A stretch of DNA of 64,000 nt, taken from the NCBI RefSeq assembly GCF_006716695.1, contig NZ_VFPN01000001.1, positions 744,001 through 808,000 of the forward strand, read 5' to 3'. Positions 7,180 to 16,095 of this stretch are shown here, piece by piece (positions within the stretch are counted from its first letter, which is position 1; each line of letters opens with the position of its first letter). This DNA comes from Klugiella xanthotipulae. GTDB taxonomy: Bacteria > Actinomycetota > Actinomycetes > Actinomycetales > Microbacteriaceae. The notes beneath the pieces are model-generated. The model was given only the letters and a program-made list of their open reading frames with translations, was not told the origin of the DNA and ran no database searches. The position numbers were made by a program, and so were the translations under genes.

Positions 7180-8776
7180 GAAGAGTTCTGCGGACCCCGA
7201 CCATCTGCGCACCTTTGTGACCCAAACACGGGCGAGCAACACCGGCATGGAGGACCATGTGACGCGGGTCAAGAACGCGTGGTCTGCGTTCACCTCCTCC
7301 TGTTCCTGGGTACCGCTCGGGTCAATCACGTTCCTGGGCGGCTGGGAACAGCTCCTCACGGAGAATCAGGGCGACGCGACCTGGATCGAGCAGGTAGCGG
7401 CAGCGTTCACCGCGGCGGGCGGGGGCTCACTGTCGCATCACGCGCTGGACCTGGCCGCGTCCGCCGTCTCACCGATGAGTGACCGGGACCTCCTGGAGGC
7501 GCTCTCCTCCCTGTCCGCGGCTGAGCTCTCCGCCCTGCTCACAGCCTCACCGGGGCTCCAGGCACAACTGAAACTGATGGATCCGTCGGCGATCAACGCC
7601 TGGTGGGCGGGACTGAACCCGTCACCGACAGGCACCGACCGGTTCTCGGAACAACAAGACCTGCTGCTCACCACATTCCCTCTGCTGTTCGGCAACCTTG
7701 AGGGCGTGCCCTACGGTGCGCGGGACTACGCCAACCAGATCGCCCTCACAGCGGCTATCGCGGATCTGGAGGCCCGGATCGCCGAGGCGAAAGCCCTCGT
7801 GGGTGACACCTCCGTGGCCAACGGGCCGGTGCCCTCGGCGCTGCTTGACATGAAACAGTCGCTGCTCGATATGGAACGCCAGCTGGGCGCGCTCACGAAT
7901 ATCAACAAGGCACTTTCTAGCCCGGCGGGTGGGTCCAGGCGCTACCTGATCTCCCTGACCGAGGATCATCCCCCGCTGGCCGCGGTCTCCATCGGCGACC
8001 TGGACACCGCGACGAATATCACCTACGCGGTGCCGGGGATGGGCACCACCACACACGGTATGACCGGGTGGGCGAAGGCAGCCCAGAACCTCCACGGGAT
8101 GCTACCGCCCGGGAGCGCCGTCGTGGCCTGGATCGGCTACGAGACCCCGCCCACACCGGGGGTGGGCGACCCCGATTTTGGTGTCTTGGACGTGAACCGT
8201 GCGGTTGCGGGCGGAAATACCCTCGCCACCGCCCTCGGCGGCCTGGCCGCGGTGCGGGGCGGGGCGGTACCACAGCTCACCATTGTGGCGCACTCCTACG
8301 GCACGACGGCCGCGGCGGTGGCCCTCTCCCAGCCGGGTATCCGGGTGAATAATTTCATCACCCTCGGTTCCGCGGGCCTGCCGGATAGTGTCCACTCCGC
8401 GGCAGATCTGAACGCGGACAGGGTGTACTCCGGACACGCGCGGGACAAATACCCCGGCGAGAGAGAAAGCGGTGATCAGTGGGCCTGGATCGGACGAGAC
8501 ACCAGCCGAGACCACCGCGTCAATCCGCTCAGCCCCGGTTTTGGTGCCCAGGGGTTCGGCGTCGAGACGGGGGGCGATGCCGGACGAGTGGTCACCGACC
8601 ACAACCCGCTCATGGGCAACGGGGACGAAGCCGGATACTTCGACCAGCGGACCGAATCACTACAAAACATGGTCTGGGCGATCAAGGGGGAGACCGAGAA
8701 GATCACCCCGTATGCGCCGTTGGGGCCAACCAATCTTCAAGAGGCCCTGATCGAAGGACTGTCCAATGGCTACTAA
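6929..8776 (+). CDS. Alpha/beta hydrolase (DUF1023-like), main part of the frameshifted gene
   Basis: The credible protein begins at about 7040 and runs to 8776, about 578 residues. The frame is open from 6929, but the part before 7040 is Arg/Thr-rich shadow sequence. The C-terminal half carries the alpha/beta-hydrolase nucleophile elbow AHSYG (VAHSYGTTAAAVAL), as in the DUF1023 family of actinobacterial serine hydrolases. An upstream helical region of about 250 residues contains a WxG-like ENAW/W-rich segment. No signal peptide is seen. A lipoprotein gene overlaps its 3' end by 11 nt, so the two are co-expressed. The substrate is unknown; an ESX/type VII-like link is suggested only by the helical N-domain. 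Confidence 0.8.
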   Translation: MTSPTRLRRHSVKPRRRRTGTRNSPTGVCETRSASSAALTDTIGAEIDSFFDPKPSETPAAPPTISATFSARQRTRTSGGSSSEKSSADPDHLRTFVTQTRASNTGMEDHVTRVKNAWSAFTSSCSWVPLGSITFLGGWEQLLTENQGDATWIEQVAAAFTAAGGGSLSHHALDLAASAVSPMSDRDLLEALSSLSAAELSALLTASPGLQAQLKLMDPSAINAWWAGLNPSPTGTDRFSEQQDLLLTTFPLLFGNLEGVPYGARDYANQIALTAAIADLEARIAEAKALVGDTSVANGPVPSALLDMKQSLLDMERQLGALTNINKALSSPAGGSRRYLISLTEDHPPLAAVSIGDLDTATNITYAVPGMGTTTHGMTGWAKAAQNLHGMLPPGSAVVAWIGYETPPTPGVGDPDFGVLDVNRAVAGGNTLATALGGLAAVRGGAVPQLTIVAHSYGTTAAAVALSQPGIRVNNFITLGSAGLPDSVHSAADLNADRVYSGHARDKYPGERESGDQWAWIGRDTSRDHRVNPLSPGFGAQGFGVETGGDAGRVVTDHNPLMGNGDEAGYFDQRTESLQNMVWAIKGETEKITPYAPLGPTNLQEALIEGLSNGY

Positions 8777-9377
8777 ACCCGCGCCACCCCACACCCGGAT
8801 CATCGCCGCGGTCGCGGCCGTACTCCTGGCCGGTGTGGCCCTCGCAGGATGTTCAGGAAAGGACCCGGAACACACAATGACCGCGCGCGACGGACGAGAC
8901 CGGGTCGTGGAACTCGTCATCAACACCACCACACAACTCGATATCACCGGCTGGTGGCCCCGCAACGGGGTCGCCTGGGCACAAGACTGCGGTGAATCCG
9001 GTGCCAGCTACGGATACGACCAATGGGCACCCCAAGGAACCGACCATATTGGAGACGCGAAACGCGTCGCCGAGTACTGGGAATCACTCGGCATGACCGT
9101 ACGAACGGTAAACCCAACGACACACCCCACGCTGTTCGCCGAAGGTGGTCCCGTCCTCCGTGCAAGCTTCGACACCGACGCAGCAGAGGGATCATATGCA
9201 ATTGGCGCGACCGCGCGCTGTTCTCCCGGGGAAGACGCGTGGGAACTCAACACCCAAGACGAAGCCGAACGAGCCTGCGGCACCGTACTCCCTGGAGACG
9301 AAGGAATCATCATCACCCCAGACCCCCGAGACCAGTGGACAACAGAAACCCCCACCCCACCAGAATGCCCACAATAA
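8766..9377 (+). CDS. Putative lipoprotein
   Basis: This 203-aa protein has a lipoprotein signal: basic n-region, hydrophobic core (IIAAVAAVLLAGVALAGC) and lipobox LAGC with Cys29 as the lipidated residue. The mature part is about 175 residues with four further cysteines and a Thr/Pro-rich end. It overlaps the alpha/beta hydrolase gene by 11 nt. Hydrolase-plus-lipoprotein pairs of this kind recur in Microbacteriaceae. The function is unknown; it is probably displayed on the outer face of the membrane. Confidence 0.85.
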   Translation: MATKPAPPHTRIIAAVAAVLLAGVALAGCSGKDPEHTMTARDGRDRVVELVINTTTQLDITGWWPRNGVAWAQDCGESGASYGYDQWAPQGTDHIGDAKRVAEYWESLGMTVRTVNPTTHPTLFAEGGPVLRASFDTDAAEGSYAIGATARCSPGEDAWELNTQDEAERACGTVLPGDEGIIITPDPRDQWTTETPTPPECPQ

Positions 9378-9405
9378 CCCCACCCCATGGCAGTACGCTG
9401 ACCGT

Positions 9406-9456
9406 GACAGAAACGTCCCGCTCTACCAAAACTCGGTACAGTGGACCGTTTCTGTC
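9406..9456. terminator. Inverted repeat between convergent genes
   Basis: GACAGAAACG at 9406-9415 is the exact reverse complement of 9447-9456, with a 31-nt loop that itself holds a short ACC/GGT pairing. A T-rich run follows on the plus strand. It sits between the convergent lipoprotein and SnoaL-like genes, so a terminator is the simplest reading. Confidence 0.45.
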
Positions 9457-9471
9457 ATTGGCGGGGTTTCT

Positions 9472-9873
9472 TTAGGCGAAAAGCATCTCGCCGCGTTGTG
9501 TGTCAAAGTATTCCCGTACCTCGACGATCTTGCCATCGCGGACAATGAAATTGGCCATGTATCGGTTTTGGTAGGAGTTACCTGTTATTGTCTCGGCCGT
9601 GGCCTCCCATTCAACGACTGCGTTGTCTTCGCCGATAGTCATGCTGAGCATCTTTGTGGCGAACGAGTTGGGTGTCATACGCAAGTGTGCGATGGGGAAA
9701 AATTCATTGACGATCGCGTCGCTCCCTCGCCAGATTCCCGAATTAGGGAGGCGTCCTGGAGCAGACCAGACAGCATCCTCGCTGAACGCGTTCTTCAGAT
9801 CCACAGGGTCAGAACTCCCCAATGCCGCAAAGTATCGCTGGAGGGCATTCTGCACGTGACTGCTACTGTTCAT
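9472..9873 (-). CDS. SnoaL-like / NTF2-fold protein under a LexA-type box
   Basis: This 133-aa protein has the alpha+beta cone pattern of the SnoaL-like family (helix VQNALQRYFAALGSSDPVDLKNAFSEDAVW, then AVVEWEATAETI, then VRDGKIVEVREYFD). Relatives include ester cyclases, ketosteroid-isomerase-like enzymes and many of unknown substrate. The ATG at 9873 is chosen because a -10 (TAGAGT, 9886-9881 on the minus strand) would start the transcript there. A GTG three codons earlier overlaps that -10. The promoter is overlapped by a perfect SOS box at 9895-9910, so expression is probably repressed by LexA and induced by DNA damage. Confidence 0.8.
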   Translation of the reverse strand: MNSSSHVQNALQRYFAALGSSDPVDLKNAFSEDAVWSAPGRLPNSGIWRGSDAIVNEFFPIAHLRMTPNSFATKMLSMTIGEDNAVVEWEATAETITGNSYQNRYMANFIVRDGKIVEVREYFDTQRGEMLFA

Positions 9874-9894
9874 GCTCGCCACTCTAGCATTTAT

Positions 9895-9910
9895 TCGAAC
9901 GCACGTTCGA
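9895..9910. promoter_or_regulatory. LexA (SOS) box at the SnoaL-like gene promoter
   Basis: TCGAACGCACGTTCGA is a perfect match to the Gram-positive/mycobacterial SOS box TCGAAC-N4-GTTCGA. It overlaps the -35 region of the minus-strand promoter (TCGAAC, 18-nt spacer, TAGAGT). The next plus-strand gene starts about 245 nt away, so the SnoaL-like gene is the likely target. Confidence 0.75.
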
Positions 9911-10154
9911 GTAAAACATAGCTCGTTGAGCGTTACTCACAGAATGGGAACGGAACCAGCACGAAGATCGGTACCGAGAGTGCCCCACACCGGAGCCTCG
10001 CCCCCGGTGGGTGGAGAAGCTTCTGAACGACAAGAAGTCGGACAAACCTGGGGCCCACAATAAGACCTGGGCGGCGGGTGTCCATCAACCGGTTGACACC
10101 GGTTCAATCACACGGACTCTCGTGCGCCCAGGCCGAGAGTGTCAGCATAGAAAT

Positions 10155-11174
10155 ATGACAACACCAACCGCCATCTCCGTGCGGAACCTCACCAAAACCT
10201 ACCGGGACGTGCACGCCGTCACCGATATCTCGTTCGACGTTGAGGCGGGCAGCGTGTTCGCCTTCCTCGGCACCAACGGGGCCGGCAAGAGCACCACCAT
10301 CGGCTGCATCACAACCGTGCAGGGCTTCGACTCGGGGTCGATCACGGTGCTGGGGCACGAGGTGAGCCGCAACACCCGGGGCAACGATAACGACGGCATC
10401 CGCCACCAGATCGGGGTCGTGTTTCAGGCCTCCGTGCTCGACCCGCTGCTCACGGTGACCGAGAATCTTGTTATTCGGGCCGCGTTCTACGGGCTCAGCC
10501 GGGCGGATGCCCGGGGGCGCATCCGCGAACTTGCCGAGCTGATCGGCCTCACCGAGGTGCTGGGCCGACGCTACGGCACCCTCTCCGGCGGGCAGAAGCG
10601 GCGGGCGGATATTGCCCGTGCGCTCATCCACCGGCCAGCCATCCTGTTTCTCGATGAGCCAACCGCCGGCCTCGACCCGCAGAGCCGGGAAAAAGTGTGG
10701 GACACCATCCGCACCCTGCGCGAGACGCAGGGCATCACCGTCTTTCTCACCACGCACTACATGGAGGAGACCGAGCGAGCCGACGAGGTGTGCATCGTCA
10801 CGGCGGGGCGCATCGCGGTGCGCGGCACGGCCACCGAACTGCGCAGTACCTACAGCCACAGCGTGCTCAGCCTGACCACCACAGCCCCGGACGCCCTCAG
10901 CAGCTGGTGCGCCGAGCGCGGCCTGCCCGCGACGACGACCCGGCGCGCCACACCCGAGGCGGGGCGCGAGATCGTACACACAATCGTTGCCGTGACGGTT
11001 GAGACGAGCTCCCAGGCGATTGAGGTACTCACCGCACACGAGTCGATCATCACCAACTTTGAGTTCCGGCACGGCACCATGGACGACGTTTTTCTCGCCG
11101 TCACGGGTGACGCCCCGAGCGCCACCGCCCACACACCCAGCACACCCACCCGCACCGAGGATACCGCCGTATGA
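10155..11174 (+). CDS. ABC exporter ATP-binding protein (DrrA-like)
   Basis: This 339-aa ATPase has Walker A GTNGAGKST, signature LSGGQKRR, Walker B AILFLDEPTAGLD and H-loop TTHYMEE, plus a C-terminal domain of about 100 residues typical of the DrrA/NatA branch. It would energise export by the permease encoded next (4-nt overlap). The ATG at 10155 opens the true N-terminus (MTTPTAISVRNLTKTY); the frame is open further upstream but without homology-like sequence. Upstream lie two ACCGGTT direct repeats (about 10088-10105), a possible regulator site. It is the first gene of a four-gene operon with a two-component system. Confidence 0.9.
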   Translation: MTTPTAISVRNLTKTYRDVHAVTDISFDVEAGSVFAFLGTNGAGKSTTIGCITTVQGFDSGSITVLGHEVSRNTRGNDNDGIRHQIGVVFQASVLDPLLTVTENLVIRAAFYGLSRADARGRIRELAELIGLTEVLGRRYGTLSGGQKRRADIARALIHRPAILFLDEPTAGLDPQSREKVWDTIRTLRETQGITVFLTTHYMEETERADEVCIVTAGRIAVRGTATELRSTYSHSVLSLTTTAPDALSSWCAERGLPATTTRRATPEAGREIVHTIVAVTVETSSQAIEVLTAHESIITNFEFRHGTMDDVFLAVTGDAPSATAHTPSTPTRTEDTAV

Positions 11175-12046
11175 ACGCCATCTGGACCCTTTCCCGTCGC
11201 AACCTAAGCCTCTTCTTTCGCGACCGAATGGGCGTGTTTTTCTCGCTCCTCTCGGCGCTCATCCTCTTCCTGCTCTACGCGTTTTTCCTCGGCCAACAGC
11301 TGATCGACAGCCTGCACGAACAGTTTCCCCAGGCCACCGCGGCCCAGGTTGAGATGTTTATCAACAGCTGGGTTTTCGCCGGTATCACCATGATTACCTC
11401 GCTCACCACGGGACTCGCCGCCCTGTCCGTGTTCGTGGAGGACCGGGCATCCGGCCGGTTCCAGGATTTCCTGGTGTCCCCCCTGCGGCGGGTGCACCTC
11501 ATCCTGGGCTACCTGCTCTCCACGTTTGTGATCGCCGTCGTGATGACCCTGGTGGTGCTCGCGGTCGGCCAGCTCTACCTGAGCGTGGGCGGGGGCGGGC
11601 TCTCGGCCGCCCACCTCGGGCAGGTGCTCCTCTCCGTGCTGCTCTCCAGCGCGGTCTGCGCCGCAATCTCCAGCTGCGTTGTCACGTTTGTGGCCAGCAA
11701 CGGGGCGTTCTCCGCGCTCAGCACGATCGTGGGCACGGGCATCGGGTTCCTCGCCGGTGCCTACATCCCCATCGGCGTGCTGCCGGAAGCCGTCGGTACC
11801 GTGATGAACGCCCTACCGTTTGGCCAGGCCGCGATGCTCTTCCGCCGACCCTTCACCGCCGACTCGCTGGACACCCTCGCCGGCGGCAACGCACCCGCAA
11901 TAGATACCGTGCAAACCTTCTACGGCATCACCGGCTCCCTGGGCGGCGTGGACCTCACCACCGGGATCATCGTCGCCTCCCTCGCCACGGTCGGGGTGGT
12001 GTTTGTGCTCCTCGGATCGTGGCGGATCGGCCGGACCATCCGCTAA
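11171..12046 (+). CDS. ABC-2 type permease (DrrB-like)
   Basis: This 291-aa protein has six hydrophobic segments: near residues 20-40, 60-85, 105-135, 140-170, 175-200 and 260-285. It has the ABC-2 exporter layout, with the SVFVEDRASGRFQDFLVSPLRR cytoplasmic loop typical of drug/polyketide exporters. It starts within the stop of the ATPase gene (ATGA overlap) and would form the membrane channel of that exporter. The substrate is unknown; the downstream kinase and regulator suggest an antimicrobial or envelope-stress compound. Confidence 0.88.
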   Translation: MNAIWTLSRRNLSLFFRDRMGVFFSLLSALILFLLYAFFLGQQLIDSLHEQFPQATAAQVEMFINSWVFAGITMITSLTTGLAALSVFVEDRASGRFQDFLVSPLRRVHLILGYLLSTFVIAVVMTLVVLAVGQLYLSVGGGGLSAAHLGQVLLSVLLSSAVCAAISSCVVTFVASNGAFSALSTIVGTGIGFLAGAYIPIGVLPEAVGTVMNALPFGQAAMLFRRPFTADSLDTLAGGNAPAIDTVQTFYGITGSLGGVDLTTGIIVASLATVGVVFVLLGSWRIGRTIR

Positions 12047-12099
12047 GGCCCGCCCGTCGGCACCGGCACACACCGACCGTGTATGAGAAAGTGGAGACC

Positions 12100-13344
12100 A
12101 TGGAGAGCAAACGAGGGTGGACGCTGGCGCTCCTCGTATCCTGCCTGGTGCTCCTCGGGCTCGCCCTGGCCACCACGGCCAGCGGGGGAACCGACCGGCT
12201 CAGCGAGGGGGCGACGCTCGGGCTGAGCATCGCCGGTATCCTCGCCATTCCGGTCTACGTGGTGGTCTCGGGGTGGCGGGCCATTACCAGCCACAACGGC
12301 ACCTGGCCGCCCCAGCTGATCCTGATCGCCATCGGCGCGCTGCTCACCTTCCTCAACCCCAATATGTTTACCGTGCAGGTGATCATGTACCCGCTGCTGT
12401 GGTCCACCTCCCGCACCACGCGCCAGGCCATCACCCTGAATGTGGTGGCCGCCACCGCACTCGGCAGTACCGCCGCCATCGGGATGAACGAACCGTTCTG
12501 GTCCCCGAGCGTGTGGGGCATCGCGGGGGCCTCCCTCATCTTCAGCCTGGGGATGGGGCTGTGGATCACCAGCATCCACCGCTACGGCGAAGAAAACGCC
12601 CGGCTGCTCGCCGACCTCACCCGGCAGCAGGACACCATCGCGGCCCTCAACCGTGAGACCGGTGCGGTCGAGGAGCGCGCCCGGCTCTCCCGCGACCTGC
12701 ACGACACCATCGCCCAGACGCTCACGGGTGTGGTCATGCTCTCGCGGCGGGCACGCACCCTCGCGGCGGGGGTGAACCGGCCCGAGACGAGCAGCGACCC
12801 CCGCACCGATACGGTGGCCCTGCTGGACACCCTCAACCTGATCGAGTCGAGCGCCGTCGCGGCCCTCGCCGACACCCGCGTGATGGTCGCGACCATGTCC
12901 TCCTCCCCCGCCGGCGGGTCACTCAGCGATGCCCTGCACCGCCTCTGCGACCGCTTTGGCCACGAAACGGGTGTGGATGTCCGGCTCACCCTCACCGCAC
13001 ACACCGTCACCGAACTGCCCAGACCCCACGAGGTCGTGCTGCTGCGCTGTGTGCAGGAAGCACTCGCCAATGTGCGCAAACACGCCGCGGCCAGCCGGGT
13101 CACGGTGCACCTCGGGGAGACACCGGACGGGCCCGTGCTCACGGTCACCGATAACGGACGGGGTGCGTCATCCGCCACCACCCCGGGTAGGGCCGCTGGT
13201 GGCCAATTCGGAATCGATGGGATGCGCGACCGGCTCGCGCTCGTGGGCGGCACCGTCACACTCGACTTCCCCGCGGGCGGCGGCGCCCGCCTCACGGTGA
13301 CACTCCCGGGGGCGGCACCCCGCACCGAAGGAGCCTCGGCGTGA
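12100..13344 (+). CDS. NarL-family sensor histidine kinase
   Basis: This 414-aa kinase has about four to five membrane helices in the first 150 residues. The HisKA_3 dimerisation helix follows (RARLSRDLHDTIAQTLTGVV, phospho-accepting His in LHDT), then an HATPase_c domain (QEALANVRKHA, VTDNGRG, GIDGMRDRLALVGGTV). The ATG at 12100 is taken as start after GTGGAG; a GTG seven codons earlier is an alternative. It follows the permease gene by about 50 nt and overlaps the response-regulator gene. It probably senses a membrane-associated signal linked to the exporter. Confidence 0.88.
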   Translation: MESKRGWTLALLVSCLVLLGLALATTASGGTDRLSEGATLGLSIAGILAIPVYVVVSGWRAITSHNGTWPPQLILIAIGALLTFLNPNMFTVQVIMYPLLWSTSRTTRQAITLNVVAATALGSTAAIGMNEPFWSPSVWGIAGASLIFSLGMGLWITSIHRYGEENARLLADLTRQQDTIAALNRETGAVEERARLSRDLHDTIAQTLTGVVMLSRRARTLAAGVNRPETSSDPRTDTVALLDTLNLIESSAVAALADTRVMVATMSSSPAGGSLSDALHRLCDRFGHETGVDVRLTLTAHTVTELPRPHEVVLLRCVQEALANVRKHAAASRVTVHLGETPDGPVLTVTDNGRGASSATTPGRAAGGQFGIDGMRDRLALVGGTVTLDFPAGGGARLTVTLPGAAPRTEGASA

Positions 13345-14030
13345 CAGACACCAGCGAGCAGACCGACACCATCCACATCCTCGTCGTCGATGACCACCCC
13401 ATCGTGCGGGCCGGGATTATCGGTGCACTCAGCGATATCCCCGACCTCCTGGTGGTGGGCGAGGCGTCAAGCGGGCCCGAGGCCGTGCGCCTGGTGGAGG
13501 CCCACCACGTTGACGTGGTGCTGATGGATCTGCGGATGCCCGGCGGGGACGGCGTCGCCGCGACCGCCGAGATCACCGCAACCCACCCGGATACCCGGGT
13601 GCTGATCCTCACCACCTATGAGAGCGACGACAGCATTCTCGCAGCAATCGAGGCGGGTGCGAGCGGGTACCTCCTCAAGGCGTCGCCGGAGTCGGAGATC
13701 GTGTCGGGCATCCGCTCGGTGGCCCGGGGTGGAACGGTGCTGGCCCCCACCATCGCCGCGGCGCTCGTCTCCCGGATGCGCACCCCCACTCCGCCCCGGA
13801 TGCCCCACCCCACCCTGAGCGCCCGGGAACTCGAGGTGCTACGGGTCGTGGCGGCAGGAAAAACCAACGGCCAGATCGCCACCGCGCTCCACATCAGCGA
13901 GGCAACCGTCAAGACGCACCTGGTGCGCGCATTCGAGAAGCTCGGCGTGGGCGACCGCACCCGCGCCGTGACCCTCGCGATTGAGCTGGGGCTGCTACCC
14001 GGGGAGCGGAGCATCCGCGCCGACGATTAG
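13341..14030 (+). CDS. NarL/FixJ-type response regulator
   Basis: This 229-aa protein has a receiver domain with DDH near residue 17-19, phospho-acceptor Asp in VVLMDLRMPGGDG, the TTYE switch residue and the conserved Lys in GYLLKASPE. A LuxR-type DNA-binding domain follows (LSARELEVLRVVAAGKTNGQIATAL, then SEATVKTHL). It starts with GTG overlapping the kinase stop by 4 nt. It probably controls the upstream exporter genes. Its stop overlaps the stop of the convergent sigma factor gene. Confidence 0.92.
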   Translation: MTDTSEQTDTIHILVVDDHPIVRAGIIGALSDIPDLLVVGEASSGPEAVRLVEAHHVDVVLMDLRMPGGDGVAATAEITATHPDTRVLILTTYESDDSILAAIEAGASGYLLKASPESEIVSGIRSVARGGTVLAPTIAAALVSRMRTPTPPRMPHPTLSARELEVLRVVAAGKTNGQIATALHISEATVKTHLVRAFEKLGVGDRTRAVTLAIELGLLPGERSIRADD

Positions 14031-15940
14031 CGCGCCGTGACCGTCGGACCGAACCGGGTGCCGTCCTCGCTCGCGTAGCAGGCCTCCAGCACCAGCCCCG
14101 TCGGCTGGTTTCTGATCGAACCGCTCAGACTCATCGTGGCACTCCCCTGTGCGTTCCCCACCCGATGCACCAGCGCCCCCTGCGGGCCCCAGACCATCAC
14201 CGAGGCGCCGGGGTCAAAGGCAACCGAAGCGGTCCAGCCGTTGAGGGCCAGGTGGGGGGTGCGCAGTTCAAAATCCCACGGTGTCGTTAGCGCGCCGGAC
14301 ACCCGGGAGACCGGGTCAACCAGCTGAGCCACCAGGGTGTTACTGCCCGCCCGAGCACCGTGAGCCGCACTCACACTCCAGGTACCGTCCGCGGCAACAA
14401 CCCCCGTGGTCAGGACATTATTTAGCCACACAAAAACCTGTTGGCCCGCAGTTCCCCTGCCGGATACCAGGGGAGAGTACCGACCGTCCCCGGTGTCAAC
14501 CGTGGTCACCACGGGGGCCGCAACGGTAACCGCCGAGTTCACCGAGAACTGCTGCGAGACCTCCCCGCTGCGCTCCCCCGCTATCGACTGATAGGCCACC
14601 ACCTGATAGCTGCCATCGGCCATCGGCCCCGGATTGAGCGACCACAGCCCATCCGGCCCGACCGTCGTCTGCACCGTTCGGGGGGCCATCGTGGCCGAGG
14701 ACAACACCAGAGTCACCTCGGCATGGGGTGAGGCGGTGCCACTCAGCGCAAAGCTGCGCTCACTAAACACGCACAGGTCACAGTCAAAGGTGAGCTCACC
14801 ATCCGCAGGCTCGGCCTCAGCCGCCGCCTGCCAGGGCGGAGGATTCGAGGAGAATCCCACCAGAGTGGTGGAGTCCGCGGCCGTGGGCGAACCCGAATCG
14901 CTGAGGGACGCCTCGGCGTCTGCGTCCGGCTGCACCTGATCGGTCGCAGCGGGTACCGGCGGGGTGGACGTGGGCGTCTGCGGGAGCGAGGCGAGCACGC
15001 CGCCGCCCACGGCCATCACGGCAACCATGACCCCCGCGGCCAGGGCCAGAACCTTTCCCACTCCCAGGGCGGAGGCGGTTGCCGTCAGGCTGGCACCCAC
15101 CGGAGCGGCCACACCCACCAGGGCTGCGGCCGTTCCCGGCACCGAGGAGGAGCCCACGAGGGCAGAAACACCTCCGCCAGCTACCACAGCGGGAAGCACA
15201 GTCGAGTACAACTCGGTGGAGGCACGCGTCATCTCGTTCCCCCTCGCCGAGCAGGATGCGCACCCGGCCAGGTGCTCGGCGACCCGCTTGTGGCGCATCC
15301 CGCTCAGCCGCTGGGTGAAGTACGCACCCAGAAAGCGCATCGTTTCGCGGCATTCCTCGGCAACAGGTGCGGTGGAGACATGGGCCTGGTACCAGCCATC
15401 ACGCAGCCCCTCGCGTGCCCGAAAAGCCAGCGTCGAAACGCTGTGCGGGGTGAGGCCCATCCGGCGACCGATCTCGGCCGTTGACATTTTCTCAACCTCG
15501 AAGAACCACAGCACCTGCTGCCACCGCTCGGGTAGCTCACGAAACACGTTCAATAAAAGCTCATTGGTTGCCAGGCTCAGCGTTGCCGGCATCGCCAGAA
15601 CGTCATCCAGGTCATCAATGTCCTGGGTCGGGAACCGACTCTCCCTGGTATTCCATCGAATAGCGGTGTTCTTCACCGTCGTCACCAGGTAAGGGCGGAA
15701 CATAACGCGCGGGCCCTTCCCCGCACGGATGGTGTGCAGGGTGGTCGCAAACGCCTCCGCAACAACGTCATCAACGTCCTGAGGACGCACCAGCTTCCGC
15801 GCGCTGTGGCGGGCCGCGGCGACGTAGTGATCCCACAGCTCGGCATACGCGTTGTTATCGCCCTCACGGACGCGGTCAATCAAGGCCTCGTCACCGTGGC
15901 CGGTCTCCTCCACGGTGGGGGAGATATCATCCCGCTTCAT
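14027..15940 (-). CDS. ECF sigma factor fused to zinc-finger, membrane and extracytoplasmic Ig-like domains (cassette 1)
   Basis: This 637-aa protein has sigma region 2 at about residues 15-95 and region 4 at about 125-185 (LPERWQQVLWF, then TAEIGRRMGLTPHSVSTLAFRA). A zf-HC2-like anti-sigma motif follows (Cys197, then His223-x3-Cys227-x2-Cys230). A low-complexity Ala/Gly/Val stretch leads to a membrane helix (about 296-318), a Pro/Thr/Asp-rich linker and about 280 extracytoplasmic residues with a CxxC pair (FDCDLCVF) and Ig-like strands like those of the neighbouring giant protein. Sigma and anti-sigma functions in one chain imply a membrane-held sigma factor freed by proteolysis. It lies 155 nt downstream of giant surface protein 1, behind a long hairpin. 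Confidence 0.88.
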   Translation of the reverse strand: MKRDDISPTVEETGHGDEALIDRVREGDNNAYAELWDHYVAAARHSARKLVRPQDVDDVVAEAFATTLHTIRAGKGPRVMFRPYLVTTVKNTAIRWNTRESRFPTQDIDDLDDVLAMPATLSLATNELLLNVFRELPERWQQVLWFFEVEKMSTAEIGRRMGLTPHSVSTLAFRAREGLRDGWYQAHVSTAPVAEECRETMRFLGAYFTQRLSGMRHKRVAEHLAGCASCSARGNEMTRASTELYSTVLPAVVAGGGVSALVGSSSVPGTAAALVGVAAPVGASLTATASALGVGKVLALAAGVMVAVMAVGGGVLASLPQTPTSTPPVPAATDQVQPDADAEASLSDSGSPTAADSTTLVGFSSNPPPWQAAAEAEPADGELTFDCDLCVFSERSFALSGTASPHAEVTLVLSSATMAPRTVQTTVGPDGLWSLNPGPMADGSYQVVAYQSIAGERSGEVSQQFSVNSAVTVAAPVVTTVDTGDGRYSPLVSGRGTAGQQVFVWLNNVLTTGVVAADGTWSVSAAHGARAGSNTLVAQLVDPVSRVSGALTTPWDFELRTPHLALNGWTASVAFDPGASVMVWGPQGALVHRVGNAQGSATMSLSGSIRNQPTGLVLEACYASEDGTRFGPTVTAR

Positions 15941-16019
15941 TCCTGCACACCTTCTGAACTATCTGTGGGGGCTTTGATCGTGAGGGGGGATGGGCAAACG
16001 GGAGTCGTGCCGTCGGCCC

Positions 16020-16057
16020 GGTGTCTCGCCCGGACACACAGTTCCGGGCGAGACACC
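16020..16057 (-). terminator. Long hairpin between giant surface gene 1 and its sigma gene
   Basis: A perfect 15-bp stem pairs 16020-16034 with 16043-16057 around an 8-nt loop (stem core TCTCGCCCGGA). There is no T-tract. The same position in cassette 2 holds a 16-bp hairpin with the same core (TCTCGCCCGG). It probably acts as a terminator or attenuator that lowers sigma-factor expression relative to the surface protein. Confidence 0.7.
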
Positions 16058-16095
16058 GACCATCACAGGGGATGGCGATACAGGGCGGTACGGGG

